A stretch of 64,000 bases of DNA from Earliella scabrosa (Eukaryota > Basidiomycota > Agaricomycetes > Polyporales > Polyporaceae). Every line of letters begins with the position of its first letter. Within the stretch, counting starts at the first letter, position 1. The notes beneath the pieces were generated by a model. It saw nothing but the letters and a program-made list of their open reading frames with translations. It ran no database searches and was not told where the DNA came from. Location: positions 992,001 to 1,056,000 of the forward strand of contig JABYQQ010000018.1 of NCBI GenBank assembly GCA_022605405.1, in the 5' to 3' direction. Positions 45,601 to 59,200 of the stretch are shown piece by piece. The translations under genes and the position numbers were made by a program.

Positions 45601-47370
45601 GTCGAGGCCGTGGACAACTTCATGGCCGCGTTCCAAAGTATGGGCTCCGACGCGCGAACGGCGCTGGCTGCCTCGACAATGTGGTCAGCCCATTCCGCCT
45701 TGCGTCGGTCCGATGACCTCGCGGGGTTACAGCTGGCTGTACACCGTCGCGCCATCATGCTATCTAGCGCGGCTGCCTGGTACTGGCTCACACAACGCTG
45801 CGTTTCTCGTTGTCATCGCATCGTGGATCAGCTGCGCAACAAGTTGGAGGTGCAGGCGCCGGCAGAAGACTGGCTGCATCGTCTTTGTAGCCAGGTCTTT
45901 TCGGACGTTCAAAAGAACAATTCGGGGTCATACAACATTCATGAGTACTTGCCCGATGTCCTGTGCGCCTCTCCCATCACCTCCCTCGCCGATCTTGCCC
46001 ATACTTCACAAGATATCGGAGAGGTTGTGTCGAACAACGTCGTGCGACTGCTTCGCTCATGGCTCAACTTCCCCAACAACACTCAGATGCTCGCCTCCTA
46101 CTTCATCATTTATGTCATCGGGTCTTTCAAAAACGCCGACGTTCTCCTCCTCAGCGGTGTTTGGAAAGCCTTCCAGTCGGTGGTCACCTCCGTTCTGGGG
46201 GCGAAGAAGAAGGCTCGCCGGCTAGACCTTCGCATGCTGGACGAGCTCGGGGTGCAACTGCGCGCCCTTCCCCTGTCTCAGAGCGGTTCTGAGGAGGCTG
46301 CGTTGCTTGGCGACATCTCCAGCTTCATCGACAAGTGTGCACCTGGCCTTCAGTGCTGGCGTGACACCTTCACGCACCTTCCACTCAGTACTTCTCAGCC
46401 GTCTGCACCTCCGGCCCCCTCTCCGCTCGCGTCATCTTCTGCGACCCTGCCTTTGTCTGGAACATCCCCCCTCGATGACATCCTCGCCTTCGCCCTACAC
46501 GTCATACCCGTTGCACGAGGCGACGACCTCCCCTCCCCATCTGACCTCCAGCAACGTACGGCCAAAAATGCGGATCACTTTCTCCCCTTCCGTGAACTCG
46601 CTCCCTCACGCCAACGCGTAACAGGTCCCGGGGGACCATTCCACGTTGAGCAACGATGCCAACCAGGCGCCTTCCCCAGCTGCTTGATCTTCCGAGCGTT
46701 GATGTTCAACTCTCCTATCGTCCACTCGGGCGCAACGTGCTGCTACTTCCGTGACGTCCAGTCCTGGCACCATTTCCTAGCTGACAACCGCTTCGACGAG
46801 ACTGATCGCCAGTCCATCGCGCGGTTCTTCAACGCATCTTGCTATGGCACTCGTCAGGAGCCTCGAAATCAGGGGAAGCACATCGCTCCAAGTTACTTCG
46901 ACGCCGAGCCTCGCTGGCGTGAGCTAGTGAAGACGCATGCGCCCCAGCCCATACCCTTCGTGGAGTTCTTCAATTGGACCCAAGGCCGACACCCTGACGG
47001 CCATTTCCGCAATGGCAATCCTCGATTCAAGTCCATTCAAGGGACGGGTTTCACCCTCGTCGGCAAGCTCACTGGGTACTTGCTATCCGCGGACCTTGTC
47101 TACGCTGGATTCGTGGCGATGCCGTCCGTGGACGAGGTCGCCGTTGTGGTCCATGGCAATGGCTTGGGGTCTTTGAAAGCGCTACAGAGCGCAGGGCTGG
47201 TGGAGAAGAAACCGTCCGTTCAAGCAGTAACGGACGCTTTTCGCCAGGTGTATCGTTGTTTGGAGGACGGGATCTCTGCCGAGGATAGAGCCTTCATCAG
47301 GTTTGATCCCATCATGGTCGAGCATCTCCTCTGCAAGTATCAACGTACAAGGAGATTTGCGCGGTATTGA
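42642..47370 (+). CDS. TET/JBP-like 2-oxoglutarate/Fe(II) dioxygenase, large multi-domain protein
   Basis: Predicted nuclear dioxygenase; relatives oxidise 5-methylcytosine or thymine bases in DNA. Thirteen exons close in phase: 42642-42660, 42723-42956, 43005-43104, 43155-43449, 43497-43671, 43724-43879, 43928-44147, 44201-44712, 44772-44897, 44961-45110, 45168-45281, 45335-45436, 45488-47370 (1,361 aa). The catalytic core has FGGKHIDEHD (iron ligands H289, D291), TSMITYSDLDEDDDPGYF, LIIINFCGLRFHGGYPPT (distal iron His H342) and WSYRF (R361, probable 2-oxoglutarate Arg). These match the JBP-like pattern of basidiomycete TET/JBP proteins. A Lys-rich linker (KPKKQKTQGAKKTAKRR) follows, then a 625-residue C-terminal helical region of unknown role with no ATG near its own start, so I treat it as one gene. 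The exact exon 11-13 boundaries are the least certain. Confidence 0.75.
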
Positions 47371-47558
47371 CTTCTTGCTCGTCGGACCTTATGCCAGGCG
47401 CGTCGCTCGATAGCTCATGTATAACTTGTCTTATTATTATAGCCGCCACGCAATTGCGCAGCTCCAGATCCCATGTATAGTAGCGTATCTCTACGGACGG
47501 ACAAAACGAGGCAAGCATTACGAGCAGAACCGGTACAAACTGCAACAAGGGCAGGGCG

Positions 47559-48805
47559 TTATGCGGGAGGGGCCATGTTCACGTCGCGCTCTCCGCCCTC
47601 CTCCAGACAGAGGCGCTTGAGTTGCGCCTGAGCGGCGCCGCAAGCTCGGTCGCCATCATCCTCAGGACTCCCGTCGTACCCGACCTTCCGCTTGACCTTC
47701 TTGAGGGGCGACACCGGCTTGCTGCGCAACATCTGGATGACGGATGCGTTGTAATCCTGGAGACAAGGTGAAGCATCCTGTTATTTACGCGCTTCGGATT
47801 GCTTACCCGTTCAACGACTCGACCAAGCAAGCAGATTGAGCGAAGCTTGGGTAGGAACACGTACTCCGCGCGTCCAGTGCGCACAGCGACAAATGCAAGC
47901 TGAACTTCGACCAGGTGTGCTAGCGCTAGGACATCGGGCTTCATACGTCCGAAACGCTCTCTGAAACGGATAAGTTGCGCGACCGATCAAAGTTCAACGA
48001 CGCGCTCACCCATCGCCCAGACGTTGCCAGTACTCCACCACGTTCTCCTGGATATGCACTTCGGTCTGCAGCAGAGGACGTAGCACATTGAAGGGGTCGA
48101 TGACTTCGGCTAGATCCAGCCCAGGTTGGCCTTGGGCATCGCGCATGGATGTCAAGTAACGATTCGTAGCCGTTAAGGTGAGGTTGTAGCCGTCTCTGCC
48201 AGGGATCCAGTTGCGCAACTGACATCCTCGACGAGTAACGTTGGCTTTGAACATTTGATAGATGCTCAAAGCGCCACGCACGGCGCAGTCGAACCGCTCT
48301 GCACCCAAACCGGTCAGAGTGACCGACTGCTTCAAGTCTAGGACTCGGGACCGCGTGCGGGGGATGCTGCCATCTTGTTGGCTGAATTCATGGTGAAGTA
48401 GAGCAATGCGAACTCACTTGTGGGACCGAAGCGGCGGCAAGGCAGCTTCCAACAGATAGCCTTGCACGCGAAGTATGACCTCCTCAACTTCTTCCCCATT
48501 GGTGCGGGGATACGTCAAGAACAAAGTTCGAGAGTTGGTTGCATCGCTGATCTCCGCAAAGGTCGCAGGATCGACCGTCTACTCGTGGGAGACTAGGTTA
48601 ACCTGAAGATTCTGCAGACGGCCGCAAAACACTCACATCATCGACGGAACTCAACTGCAAGTATGGCAAGGTCTTATCAACACACTGTTCCATGTACCTC
48701 TCCAGTACGCGTCCTGCATCTTCTTAGAATGGTTCAAGGCATATCTGATGCATACTACTCACGATACTTCGTGGTATCCCTTCGCAGCTGGCTCAGATAG
48801 GACAT
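47559..48805 (-). CDS. Uncharacterised protein convergent with the TET/JBP-like gene
   Basis: Six exons close in phase: 48805-48763, 48722-48637, 48578-48418, 48381-48010, 47960-47807, 47756-47559 (337 aa). It starts MSYLSQLRRDTTKYQDAGRV and continues ERYMEQCVDKTLPYLQLSSV, FLTYPRTNGEEVEEVILRVQ, IPRTRSRVLDLKQSVTLTGL, RDGYNLTLTATNRYLTSMRD, EVIDPFNVLRPLLQTEVHIQ and FGRMKPDVLALAHL. The end is charged (KKVKRKVGYDGSPEDDGDRA). It looks like a soluble alpha/beta protein with no enzyme signature I can name. It shares a 190-bp intergenic gap with the 3' end of the dioxygenase gene and is divergent from the basic protein at 49589-52823. I infer a functional block of three genes. Confidence 0.75.
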
Positions 48806-49428
48806 GGAGTCTGCTTGCGCAAGAAACGACACCGCGAAATATGAGGTAAGACGACTTTACGCCGCAGGAGAAGGGCCGGAGCTGCGAGGACCGCCTGACT
48901 CCCCCTCGAGTATATGTGACGAACGTTGGAGGGCTCTCCGAAATAGCATCAAGTCCGTCGGAAAGTTGGCAACCCGGATTGAGTCTCGGCCCTCGTGAAG
49001 TTCAACACAAGCGGTTTCAAGGAACTGGTTCTGCGACTTGGCTGCTGGCAGCCAGGCGCGTTTTGCACTAAGAACTTAAGCGATTGAGATGCGGCGGAGT
49101 CTGGTACCGCAGGGCGCGGGGTGAAGGGGCAGGCGTATCGTGGTGTACCACTTGGTGCGCACCCCTCTTTTTGCAGTTCCAATGCACATGGCTCACATGC
49201 TTTGGAACCTTAGAACTATGCCGTTGGAGCTTGCAGAGAGAGATCTTAACTGCTGCATATGAGGAGGAAGCGGGCGGTAAGCGCCTCGCTTCTGTCGCTT
49301 GCCGTCGCTGATATCGCTAGTATTTCCGGTGTTCCTTGCCACCGCGTGGGGGCAACGGATGATACCACGGGAATAAACCACGCCCCAAAACGTTGTCCCA
49401 CTCCGGGCCGAGAGATCATCTCAGTGCG
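48806..49428. other. Divergent promoter region
   Basis: About 0.6 kb between the start of the 47559-48805 gene and the TATA box of the next one. Short frames only. Confidence 0.5.
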
Positions 49429-49436
49429 TATATAAA
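49429..49436 (+). promoter_or_regulatory. TATA box of the basic-protein gene
   Basis: TATATAAA, followed by a CT-rich leader of about 150 bp up to the ATG at 49589. Confidence 0.6.
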
Positions 49437-49588
49437 CCCCTTCCCCAACCGCCGTCCTCCAGAGATCGACTTCAGTCCTCTTCCTCTCTTGAAGTTGCCC
49501 TCCTCTATTGTCTGTCGCACTCTTTCTCTCTTCAAACCTCACGCCTCCTTGCTTCGTCGTCCTCTTTGGTCGCATTCATCGTTCGGAG

Positions 49589-52500
49589 ATGCCTCGTATT
49601 TCTACGTATGCGTCCTTCCTTTTTTCTCGTCCTTCTTATGTGTTGACCTTCATTTGCTTCACAGCCGTACCAAGGCCACCCCTGCCAAACCGCCTGCCGC
49701 TGGCAACTCTCGGGCTAAGGCAGCGTCGCCCGGCAAGGTCGGGGGCAGCCGCGCCGCTGCAGCCAAAGCCACCAAGGCAAGCGCGGCCAAGGCTGCTGCT
49801 GCCAAAGGGTACGTGCGGCACGTCTTTGTTTGTTATATTGCTTGCTCATTTATTGTTTAGAAAAGCTCCGGCCAGACAGACCCGTCGTTCCAAAGTCAAG
49901 TCGTATGTCGCTTTCCTCCGTCCTTCCTGCGTGCGGCGACTAACTCAGGCCAGGCGCGAGATGGTAGATGACGAAGCGTCCGATGCGTCGGAGACTTCTG
50001 ACCCTGCTCCTGCGGATGGCGACGAAAATACTGAGGAAAGGCTTGGAATTTCTTTGAGGTGCGTTTCATGTCATGGTCACCCCTTCGCACCTCTCTCTTA
50101 TGCATCCATGCAGCGATGAGGACTACGACATGGCGGATGCTGAGGCTGAAGACAGCGGGGTGCAGGACTCGGACATTGAGGAGGTGCCGGTGACGCCTCG
50201 TATTAACCGGTAAGTCCTCTTTTGGTCTGCATCTCAATGCATGCTTGACTCCGTCAGCAGGCGCAACAAACATCCTGAGGTCAAGACCGAACCTAGCCCT
50301 GGTTCTCCGTCTCCTGCGTGCGTGTCTTTTGTTCGGACTTCTTATGTCGGTATTTCATGGGTTATGTAGCAAGAAGCCCGGCGCGCGTACTCAGAAAACG
50401 CCCAAGAAAGCTGATACTCCCGTTAAGAAGACCGTCTCGCAAGTCCGCAAGACGCCTGGCAAACGCGTCAAGCAGTACGTTTCCTTCCATCTCCTATCAA
50501 GTTTCTGCAGTCTCACCGCTCCTAACAGAGAGATCTCTGACCACGAGACGGACGAGGAACAGTAAGTATTCATGAATCAATTCGCATGGACGCAAGCTAT
50601 TCACTTTGGTATTGCAGGGTGTCGCCCATGAAGAAGACGCGTATGCAGTGAGTGGTTGCGCATTCTGGTTGAGCGAAGACATCATATTTATTATCTCTCA
50701 GAGTTGATGACATCGAGGACGATGACGATGTCGTTGTTGTTGAGCAGCCTCGCGGCCGCAAGCAAACTCGGTGAGCATCTGGTTATTTGAAGTGCCTTGT
50801 GCGCATGAATGTACTCACTCAATCTCTTCAGTGGGATTCAAGCGACTCCTGGCAAGGTATCCCAGGAGGCTATTTCTGCTGCTGGCAGTCGCGGTCGGGC
50901 TGCTGCCAAGACTTCCGCTTCGACTGGAGGGGGCAAAGCCAAGACCAAGCCTACCCCCACTCCTCGCAAGCCTGTGAGAGCTCCTGAGTGCGTGTTATCG
51001 TTGCAGCTCAGTTGCACTCTTGCTGACCTTTCCACGACAGCTCTGGCGATCGCTTGTTCAACCCGAACGAGTCTGACATTGACGACGCCACGTAAACATT
51101 CTTTCTACATCTTGTTTTCGCAATCATTTCCTCATTCGTTACCAGTTACCGTGCTCAGACCGCTCTATTCCGTAAAAACATGTCGCCTGCTGATGATTTC
51201 GACGATATCCGTGAAGCGTATGTCATTTTTAATAGACGTGTGTCCCACCCTCGTTAACGCGTGACCTTCAGGTTGGATGAGATCAACGGCAAAGAAAAGT
51301 AAGTGAGCTTATGCTGTTGAATACGTAGCCTGCTGCTCATTCTGTTCTAGGCTGCGTTATCAGACTCCTGAGGCCCAGACTGCCAAGTCTGACAATGCCT
51401 CGTCCGGGTAAGCCGCATCTACAATACTTCTGCCCTTGACGCTTGCCTGATGATCCTTCTCTCTAAGTCATTCGGAGAACGATGCGACAAAGCTGGAGTC
51501 CAGTCCCGGCTTGGAATATCCAGACGAGGAGGAAGGAGACAATTCCCCGGCTCTTGCCTCGCCTTACTCTGGAGCTCCTGCTGATGGTCGCAGTCTGGGA
51601 GATATCATCCAGAACGGCGTGGTGGTACCTCCTGGTCTTAGCCTCATCGTGGACCCCCACAACGAGGAGGTGTGCGACGTCGCACTTCAAACGGATTACT
51701 GGACCTTGCCGCCGCTGAAGTGAGTCGCCTTTCTATCATCTCTTATTTCCATCTTAATACTGAACGACTCTGCGTAGGCCCCATGAGCCGGACTATGGGA
51801 GTCAGGTCTCTCAGCTGGCTACTTGCCTGTTGAGCCCGTCTATATGTCTTCAGAAGAAGTACAACGTCTCCACTATGTAAGTACATCTCCATGAGCTACG
51901 TGAATGATGTTGCTGATGCACTTCCAAATGTACTAGCGACGTGATCCGTCTTGCTCAGAAGTCGCACGACCCCAGGGATGAACCCTTTATCATCAATCCT
52001 GCTCGGGAGTCTCCGAACCTCGTCACCGCCCACTACTTTCCAGGTGCCAAGAACCCCGTGCTGGCGATGCGCAAGCCCTCCGGCTATGAGCGCGTCGTCT
52101 GTACAGCTCTTGGTCAGGTTCTCGACTGCCGGATCGTCACGCCGGCAACTTTAGCGAACCGCGACAAGCCCATCAAGCAACTCGTGCTTGCTCCCTTGAG
52201 CGGCGAGATCGACCGAGCGTTGGCCTTCTATGGTCACGTCTTTGGACATGCCAGCCTTGGTGTTAGCACCTGGTGGGTCGGCCAGTCCGAGCGAATCCAC
52301 GGCATCTCGTTTCGCACCATGCCCCCCTTCAACAACGAGAACGTCAACGGTATGTGATTGGAAATCCTACTTGGCAGGAGCTGATAGCGCGCTAGTACAA
52401 CCGCTGCCTGGCATGCGTTTTAGGAAGAACGCTCAAGGCAATGCTGGCAAAGGTCCAGGTTCCTCCTTCGTTGTCATGCGCGACAAGACGGTCTGGTCCA

Positions 52501-52823
52501 CCGACGACGATAGTAAGCATCCTACTTAGCTAGGCAGTTGTTAGGCTGCACTGACCGACCGCTTTCCAGTTCCCATTTGGGATGGACGCAAGTTCTTCCG
52601 ACGCGACAAAAAACTAGGTGAAGATATGTTCTGTCATGACGTGGTGCCTTCCCTTCCCCGTTTCCCCTACGATCTTGGATATGGCGATGTTGCCCTTGCC
52701 TACTATAGCGTCTCTACCTATCCCATCACGTCGTCAGGTGCCAACTCCTCGTTCACTAAGGCCACTCAGGGTCTCAGCTTTAACTTGTACGGCGTGCTGC
52801 TTGTTGCTAGTTTGAACTACTAG
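49589..52823 (+). CDS. Basic Lys/Ala/Pro-rich protein with conserved C-terminal domain
   Basis: At least 15 short exons with introns of about 45-75 bp. The first part is histone H1-like and disordered: TRTKATPAKPPAAG, KATKASAAKAAAAK, KKPGARTQKTPKKADTPVKK and PRGRK, an AT-hook-like core, interspersed with acidic exons (DEDYDMADAEAEDSG, DDIEDDDDVVVVEQ). It probably binds DNA in the nucleus. The second part, from about 51510, is a globular domain: IIQNGVVVPPGLSLIVDPHN, YWTLPPLKPHEPDYGSQVSQ, PARESPNLVTAHYFPGAKNP, STWWVGQSERIHGISFRTMP, FFRRDKKLGEDMF, DVALAYYSVSTYPI and the end LSFNLYGVLLVASLNY. This C-terminal block resembles Agaricomycete proteins of unknown function. Exon junctions in the N-terminal half were inferred one by one and a few may be off. 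Confidence 0.65.
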
Positions 52824-53232
52824 AGAGCGCGACTTGCTGTTCTTAATTCGGGTTGTCTCTTCCTGGCGTTGATGTTCGTTTTGCGGGGTGGTTGCATTCT
52901 TGTCTCTCTCTGAAGTCTCTCCGTACTCCTTGCATTACATTCGTTATTTATCCGTCGTGCGTTGATACTCTCCACTACATAGACATTGGTAGCTCTATTA
53001 CGCGCGTATACCCGTAGCGTTGAGAATATTATGGCATTGACGAGAATTCTGCTGGCTTGCCAAGAAAGGAAAGGAGCAGGAGGAGACCTTTGCCCTCAGA
53101 GCGCCGCCGGCCTCTCGGCGGCTGGGAGAACGCTCATGGGCACGTGATACTATGTTGAACTTTGAGCGTCTTTTCTACCTTCTGTCTTGAGTTCGACCTC
53201 TTGAACTATATCGCACGCCGTCTACCTTTTCC
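52824..53232. other. Spacer before the Helitron gene
   Basis: No gene. A GCCGCCGGCCTCTCGGCGGC hairpin sits at 53103-53122. I looked for a Helitron 5' end (TC) or a 3' hairpin followed by CTRR but could not place a boundary. Confidence 0.45.
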
Positions 53233-56200
53233 ATGGCTGGCAAGTATCTGTTGCTGCTAACTGCTGCTGTAGCCTCGCTCTGTGGGTTGTTTCAACCCAA
53301 TATTGGCGAAGCATTGACTGCTACCTCTCTGGCGGCCGCTTTGAGGGCAAGTACGCCCTCCTTTGAGTTATCCTCCCGGAATTGGGTTACGGCGGACACC
53401 CTTCAAGCAAGTTCCGCGCCCCTTGAGGGCAAGGCTGCGGCAGACGCCTTCGAAGCAAGTTCTGCGCCCATCTCGGGCAGGGTATGGCCAGACACCCTCG
53501 AGCCAAGCACTGTGCTAGTCGTGGATTTCGAAAACTGGGCATTGCGCTGGAACGTCTATATACCCTGTATGGATTTCACGCACAAATCATGTATGCTAAA
53601 GAATGGAGAACCCTTGAGACCATATTATAACCCTGCAAAACATTCCATCGCGAATGCCTACATTCATGCGATATCTTTCAGTCATATTCGTTCTGTAGCT
53701 CTTAGCGCGGCTACTGGAATGGACTGGATGGACAAAACTTACCATCTCGTGCGAGCAGTCAGACTGGAGGAGCTTCGCTCTTACATGCGGCGACATGATT
53801 ATGCTGCTCTTCAACATATTTACAGACCAATATGTTCATTGCATTGCCGTGTGCGCAACGGCATACCGCCCCAGTTGGAGGATGGAATCGTGGTGCTAGA
53901 GGGCGGTCATGCTCAATCAACTTCTCAAAGTAATTGGAGCAAGGTGTGGACCTATGAAGAAATACTTGCATTTGGCGTATTGGGTACAGTCGACAATAAG
54001 CATGCCTATCGATATCTTGGTTACACCTTACGCTCTCTAGTCAATTCTGAAACATCGCACCCTGCTGCCGACATCCCTCTATCTAGTCTGTGCAACTCGT
54101 TAACGAAGCCCCAGCTGATTGAGATTGCAAATTGCCATGGCGTGCAGAAAGTTAGTAAACATATTACCAAAGAGGCTCTAGTCAAACAACTAGATACTCA
54201 CAAATGCGTCAACTGTCCAGCGTTTCTATCGCTTCTTTTGCCAATTGCTCGAGCGCATACCAATAAAGAACGATATCAAAAATGGAGTGACAAACGCGCC
54301 GGCACCTCTAACGCTGCTCAAAATACAAGCACAAACAATGGCTGTAATAACGCTGTCGACTCTCATTTGCCACAGCCAAAGGCCAAATTTCCACCTCAAC
54401 CTGTCGACCAGTCGCTGCTCTATGAAACCATTAGAGGCTTCGCAAAAGACATTCAAATGAAAAACTTCATTGAAAGGGGATGCTCAGTCTGTGGACTACT
54501 GACCGCCGAAACGCATCTACGGGATATTTCCCAGGCGAATGTAAATCTGGACTTGCTCATCCCTCAACGGGAGATTACCCGCCAAGAACGAAAGTCTGAA
54601 CAAGATCCCATCAGAGAGATTCCGGGGCCAGTTCTGTTATCGTCTGGGAAAGAGATATGCGTCAATTGTCTAGAGAGCATGGAGCGAGGGCTACGTCCTC
54701 CCGATGCTCTGGCAAATGGTCTTTGGATTGGAGACGTGCCAGAGGAGCTGCAAGGTCTCAGCTGGACAGAGAAAATGTTAATATCTAGAGTGAAACACAA
54801 TATCTGCATAGTCAAAGTACACGTTTCTGGAATGTCAAAGATGAAAGCAAATGTAGTGACGCACTCTTTGCCTATGCCTAAAATATACCAAGCCCTGCCT
54901 CCAAGTCGCGAAGAGTTGGACGAAGTGTTGGCATTTCTGTATATTGGACCGAATGTGCCCACAGAAAAGGAGTACAAACGAACACCCATGCTTGTTAGAC
55001 GTAACAAGGTTGCAAAGGCGCTGGAATGGTTAAAGTTCAATCATGTGGACTATGCAGATCTAGACATCTCGTATTCTAACCTTAATGAATATCCAGAAGA
55101 TGAACCTCCGGTCATAGTTAACTACACACAAAGCAATGAGTCCAACAAAGATCCTGAGGCGACGGCAGTATATGAAACTGAAGAGGACGAGGGAGCAGAA
55201 AAAGGAGATTGTCCGTTCATTGTCCATGGGCTGACGGGGGCCAATCTAGAACGTCTGATGAACACGCGCCGTCATGAAGTAACGGCGCGAGCGGTTGACT
55301 ACTTCAAGTCTGGCGGAAAGGTTCTAGGTATCGGACAGGCAGAGCATCCTCTGAGCATTTATGATAATCCGCAACTTTATCCTCAAATGTTTCCATGGTT
55401 ATTCCCTTATGGTCTGGGGGGTCTGAATAATAGAAGTACTGGTTATAGACCAGTATCTGAAGAGCGAAGGAAACAGCAACTGTTAATGTATCACGACAAA
55501 CGTTTCCAATTAGAGCCACTTTTTCCATTAGTAGCGCTAAATCACGAACAAATCAAAAAGGCCACCTCTGCAGGATACATTCTGGCTGACAAAAGCAAAT
55601 TCAATGAGATTGCTCAGCGCATTAACAATATAGACTCTGAAGTTCTGTCCAGTATAGTTGAAAGACTCAAACAAGGTCCAGTCAAACCAGAAACTGAGGC
55701 AGAAAAGGCTTGTTTCAAATTGCTTAATGATTTGGACCACGTTAACTACAAGGTTCAGGGCTCTATCACTAGTAAGAAATATATGCGCAATGAAATATGG
55801 TCATTGGTGTCATATCTTGGAGCTCCCTCCTGGTTTATCACCTTTGCCCCAGCAGATGTAAAGCACCCCTTGGCGTTGTACATGGCAGATACTGAGCAAA
55901 CATTGGTTCCCAAATTCCGTGTCCCGGAGGAACGAATGAATCTCATTGCAAACAATCCAGTTGCAGGGGCACGTTTCTTCAAGGTGATGGTTGACTTATT
56001 TATAAAACATGTACTAGGGGTTGGCTTGAACCGGAGAGGGCTGTATGGAGAAACCTCAGGGTACTATGGAACAGTAGAACAACAGGGGCGCCTGACGTTA
56101 CATCTACACATGTTACTTTGGATCAAACACTCCTTGACTCCACAAGAAGTTCGAGATCGCATAATGGATCCAACTTCAGATTTCCAAAAAGCAATGGTTG

Positions 56201-59200
56201 AGTATCTTGAGAGTGCACACCAGGGTGAGTTTTTGAGTGGAGATATGGCCTCAGTTGCAGCTGAAATTAAGAAACAGGAATCCAATCCTTTTCGCGTTCC
56301 TCCCACTGAGACGTTACCAGAAGTTCCTCCAGTCAAATGTGGACATGAACCACGATCGGCCTGTAAGCAATGCAGCGATTATGCAGCTTGGTGGACGCGG
56401 TATCAAAAAGAGGTTGATGAAATACTGTATCTATCCAATGTACACCGCTGCGTGACGCGCAGCAAAAATGGCAAAGTGCCCAAGGGGGCACAAAAGACAG
56501 GCATGCAGGAGGTTGACAATCGTGGATGCACGGATCCAGCAACGGGAGTTTGTAAGGCTAGATTTCCCCGGGAGACATACACCGCTACTCAGGTTGATCC
56601 TGAGTCTGGAGCACTTGTCATGAAAAAAGGCGAAGCTTGGCTTAATACATTCACTCCAGCTGTGTCATATTTGTTGAGATGTAATCATGATGTTACAAGT
56701 CTTCTGTCCGGTACCGCTATCAAATCAGTAATTGCCTATGTGGCTGATTATATTACTAAGACTCCATTGAAAACTCACGTCATGTTTCAATCTATACAGA
56801 AGGTATTTGAGCGCAATAGCCAACTGTTGGGGCAATCCAAAAACAACAAAGGGGCTGCGCGAAGCATCATTACCAAAATAGTAAATGCATTAACCGCTGC
56901 ATCGGAAATTGGAGGCCCGATGGCATCCATGTATTTGCTTAAACATCCAGACCATTATACCAACTATGAATTTCGCCCTTGTTACTGGAGAGGATATGTA
57001 TTTGAAGTGATGCAAGCCTGGGATGATTCTAAAAACATTGCAGAACAAGGAAAGTCAACAGTTGTGGTGACTCTTAATACAGATGCCGACGGAAATGAAA
57101 AATCCATTGTACCTCTTTCTCCAGTGCTTGATTACATGTACCGTCCACCAGAGTTAGAGAATGTATGCGTATATGACTTTGTTCGCTTGTATCATAAGCG
57201 GCAAATTCCCAAGCGCCGCCGAGCTCATGTGAAACCTCAGAAGTTCCACGATGTCATTTATGAATCAGATTTTGAGAACGACTATGATGTGGATGAGGAT
57301 GTGCCTACAGCATCACAGAAAAAGAATGTTGAGAGGAGACCACAAGAGGCGGGGAACTTTGCTAGATATGGGGGTGGGCATCCTCTGGCTCAAGAAGAGG
57401 AGGAATCAGATGATGAGTTATTGTTAACCTCTAAGTCTCGTGCCCAATATGAGGAAGAGGAGGACGCTGAACCAAGACAAAGGAAAGGACCGTCATACTT
57501 TCTATTTCATGCAAACCATCCACAATCAAAAACACATGAAGTATGCTTGGTGAATGAAGAAGCTGCCCTGGTGCCCAACTTCATTGGAGGTTCTTTGCCC
57601 AGAAAAGATGCAGGGAGTAGAGAGGAGTACTGCATGACCATGCTTACACTTTTCAAACCCTGGCGGTCAGGCAAAGACTTGCGTCCTAATGTTGAGACGA
57701 TGTGGAATGATGTATTTGCCAATTATCAATTTACATCGCGGCAAGAGGAAATTATGAGATTTTTTCACATTAGATATGAATGCAATGATGCCCGTGATGA
57801 CTTTGCTTCACAACGCAAACAAATGACTGGCAGTCATAAATATCCCATACACTTAGATAACGATGATATGAACGAGTTTGATGCTCAGAATGTTCTTTTT
57901 GAATATGGAGCAACACAGGAAAACATGACTGATGAAATGGTAAAAGGTGAAGACTGGAAGACCAAGAGTAGAGCAGAAATACTGCGACTTGGACGAAATG
58001 AAACTGCAGAAATGATTATGAGAAGTTCAGGTTGGTTAGATCAACTTCAAGGAAACGGCTCAGGAAATGCATCCACTCTGCCTAATCAAATCCACATGCC
58101 CCATGCTCCAGAGGGAGGAACATCCTGGAAAACTCTATTGGAGGACAAACGACAAGAAATCCTGGATGCAAGAGATGCGCAAGCACAAGCAGGAACAGCA
58201 AAGAAGAAACAAACACAATTAGAAGTTAATGATGAGATTAACAAAGTTAAACTAGTAGACAAGAAATATTTCATGCATAAGGACTTTGATATCAAAAATC
58301 CCGAGGCGAAGGCTCTGATTGAAAATACAGTAATCAAGTTCACCTTGAATGAGGCCCAAGAAAGGGCATTCAGAATCGTGGCTCATCATGCAGTGGAGTC
58401 ATGCGGCGAGCACCTCAAGATGTATCTTGGGGGAATGGCCGGAACTGGCAAATCTCAGGTAATCAAGGCGCTCACGTACTTCTTCGCTGAGAGGCAAGAA
58501 AGTTACAGATTTATGTGCATGGCTCCTACAGGATCTGCAGCTGCGCTCATTGGGGGTAGTACCTATCACTCAATGCTTGGTTTTAGCAAAGCTGACTCAA
58601 CAGAAACATCTGCCAATGTAATGCAGGTACGAAGTCGTCTAATGCATGTTGAGTATATATTTATGGATGAAGTCAGTATGTTAGACTGTAACAACATGTA
58701 CAATATATGTGCCAAGATGTGCGCAGCATTGAGAAATGATGGAGTTCCATTTGGTGGCATTAATATGATTTTTGCTGGAGACTTTGCACAATTGCCTCCC
58801 CCGCTTGGTGCCAAGCCGCTGTATTCTCATGAGGTGGGAAGAGTTATTCATAAAACACATGACCATCGGACACAAAAGGCATCAATAGGAAAGGCGCTCT
58901 GGCATCAGTTCACTACTGTTGTCATACTTCGGGAGAATATGAGGCAGAAGTCGCAGACACCAGAGGATGCCAAGCTACGAACTGCACTTGAGAACCTCAG
59001 ATACCGTGCTTGCACAGATGCAGATATCAAGTTGCTTCAGTCAAGAGTGGCTGGTCGAGGAAAGCATCAGCCTAAGCTCAACACTCCACAATTCCGCAAT
59101 GTATCCGTAATAACTACATGGAACTCTTATCGGGACAAGATTAATGAGCTGGGATGTGCAAGATTCGCCAAAGAGAACAAGCAATCGCTGTCAACATTCT

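Noticed and set aside
40328..53232. Terminal inverted repeats around the TET/JBP block
   Set aside because: I compared the flanks by eye and found no matching inverted ends or target duplication; mobility of this block remains hypothetical.
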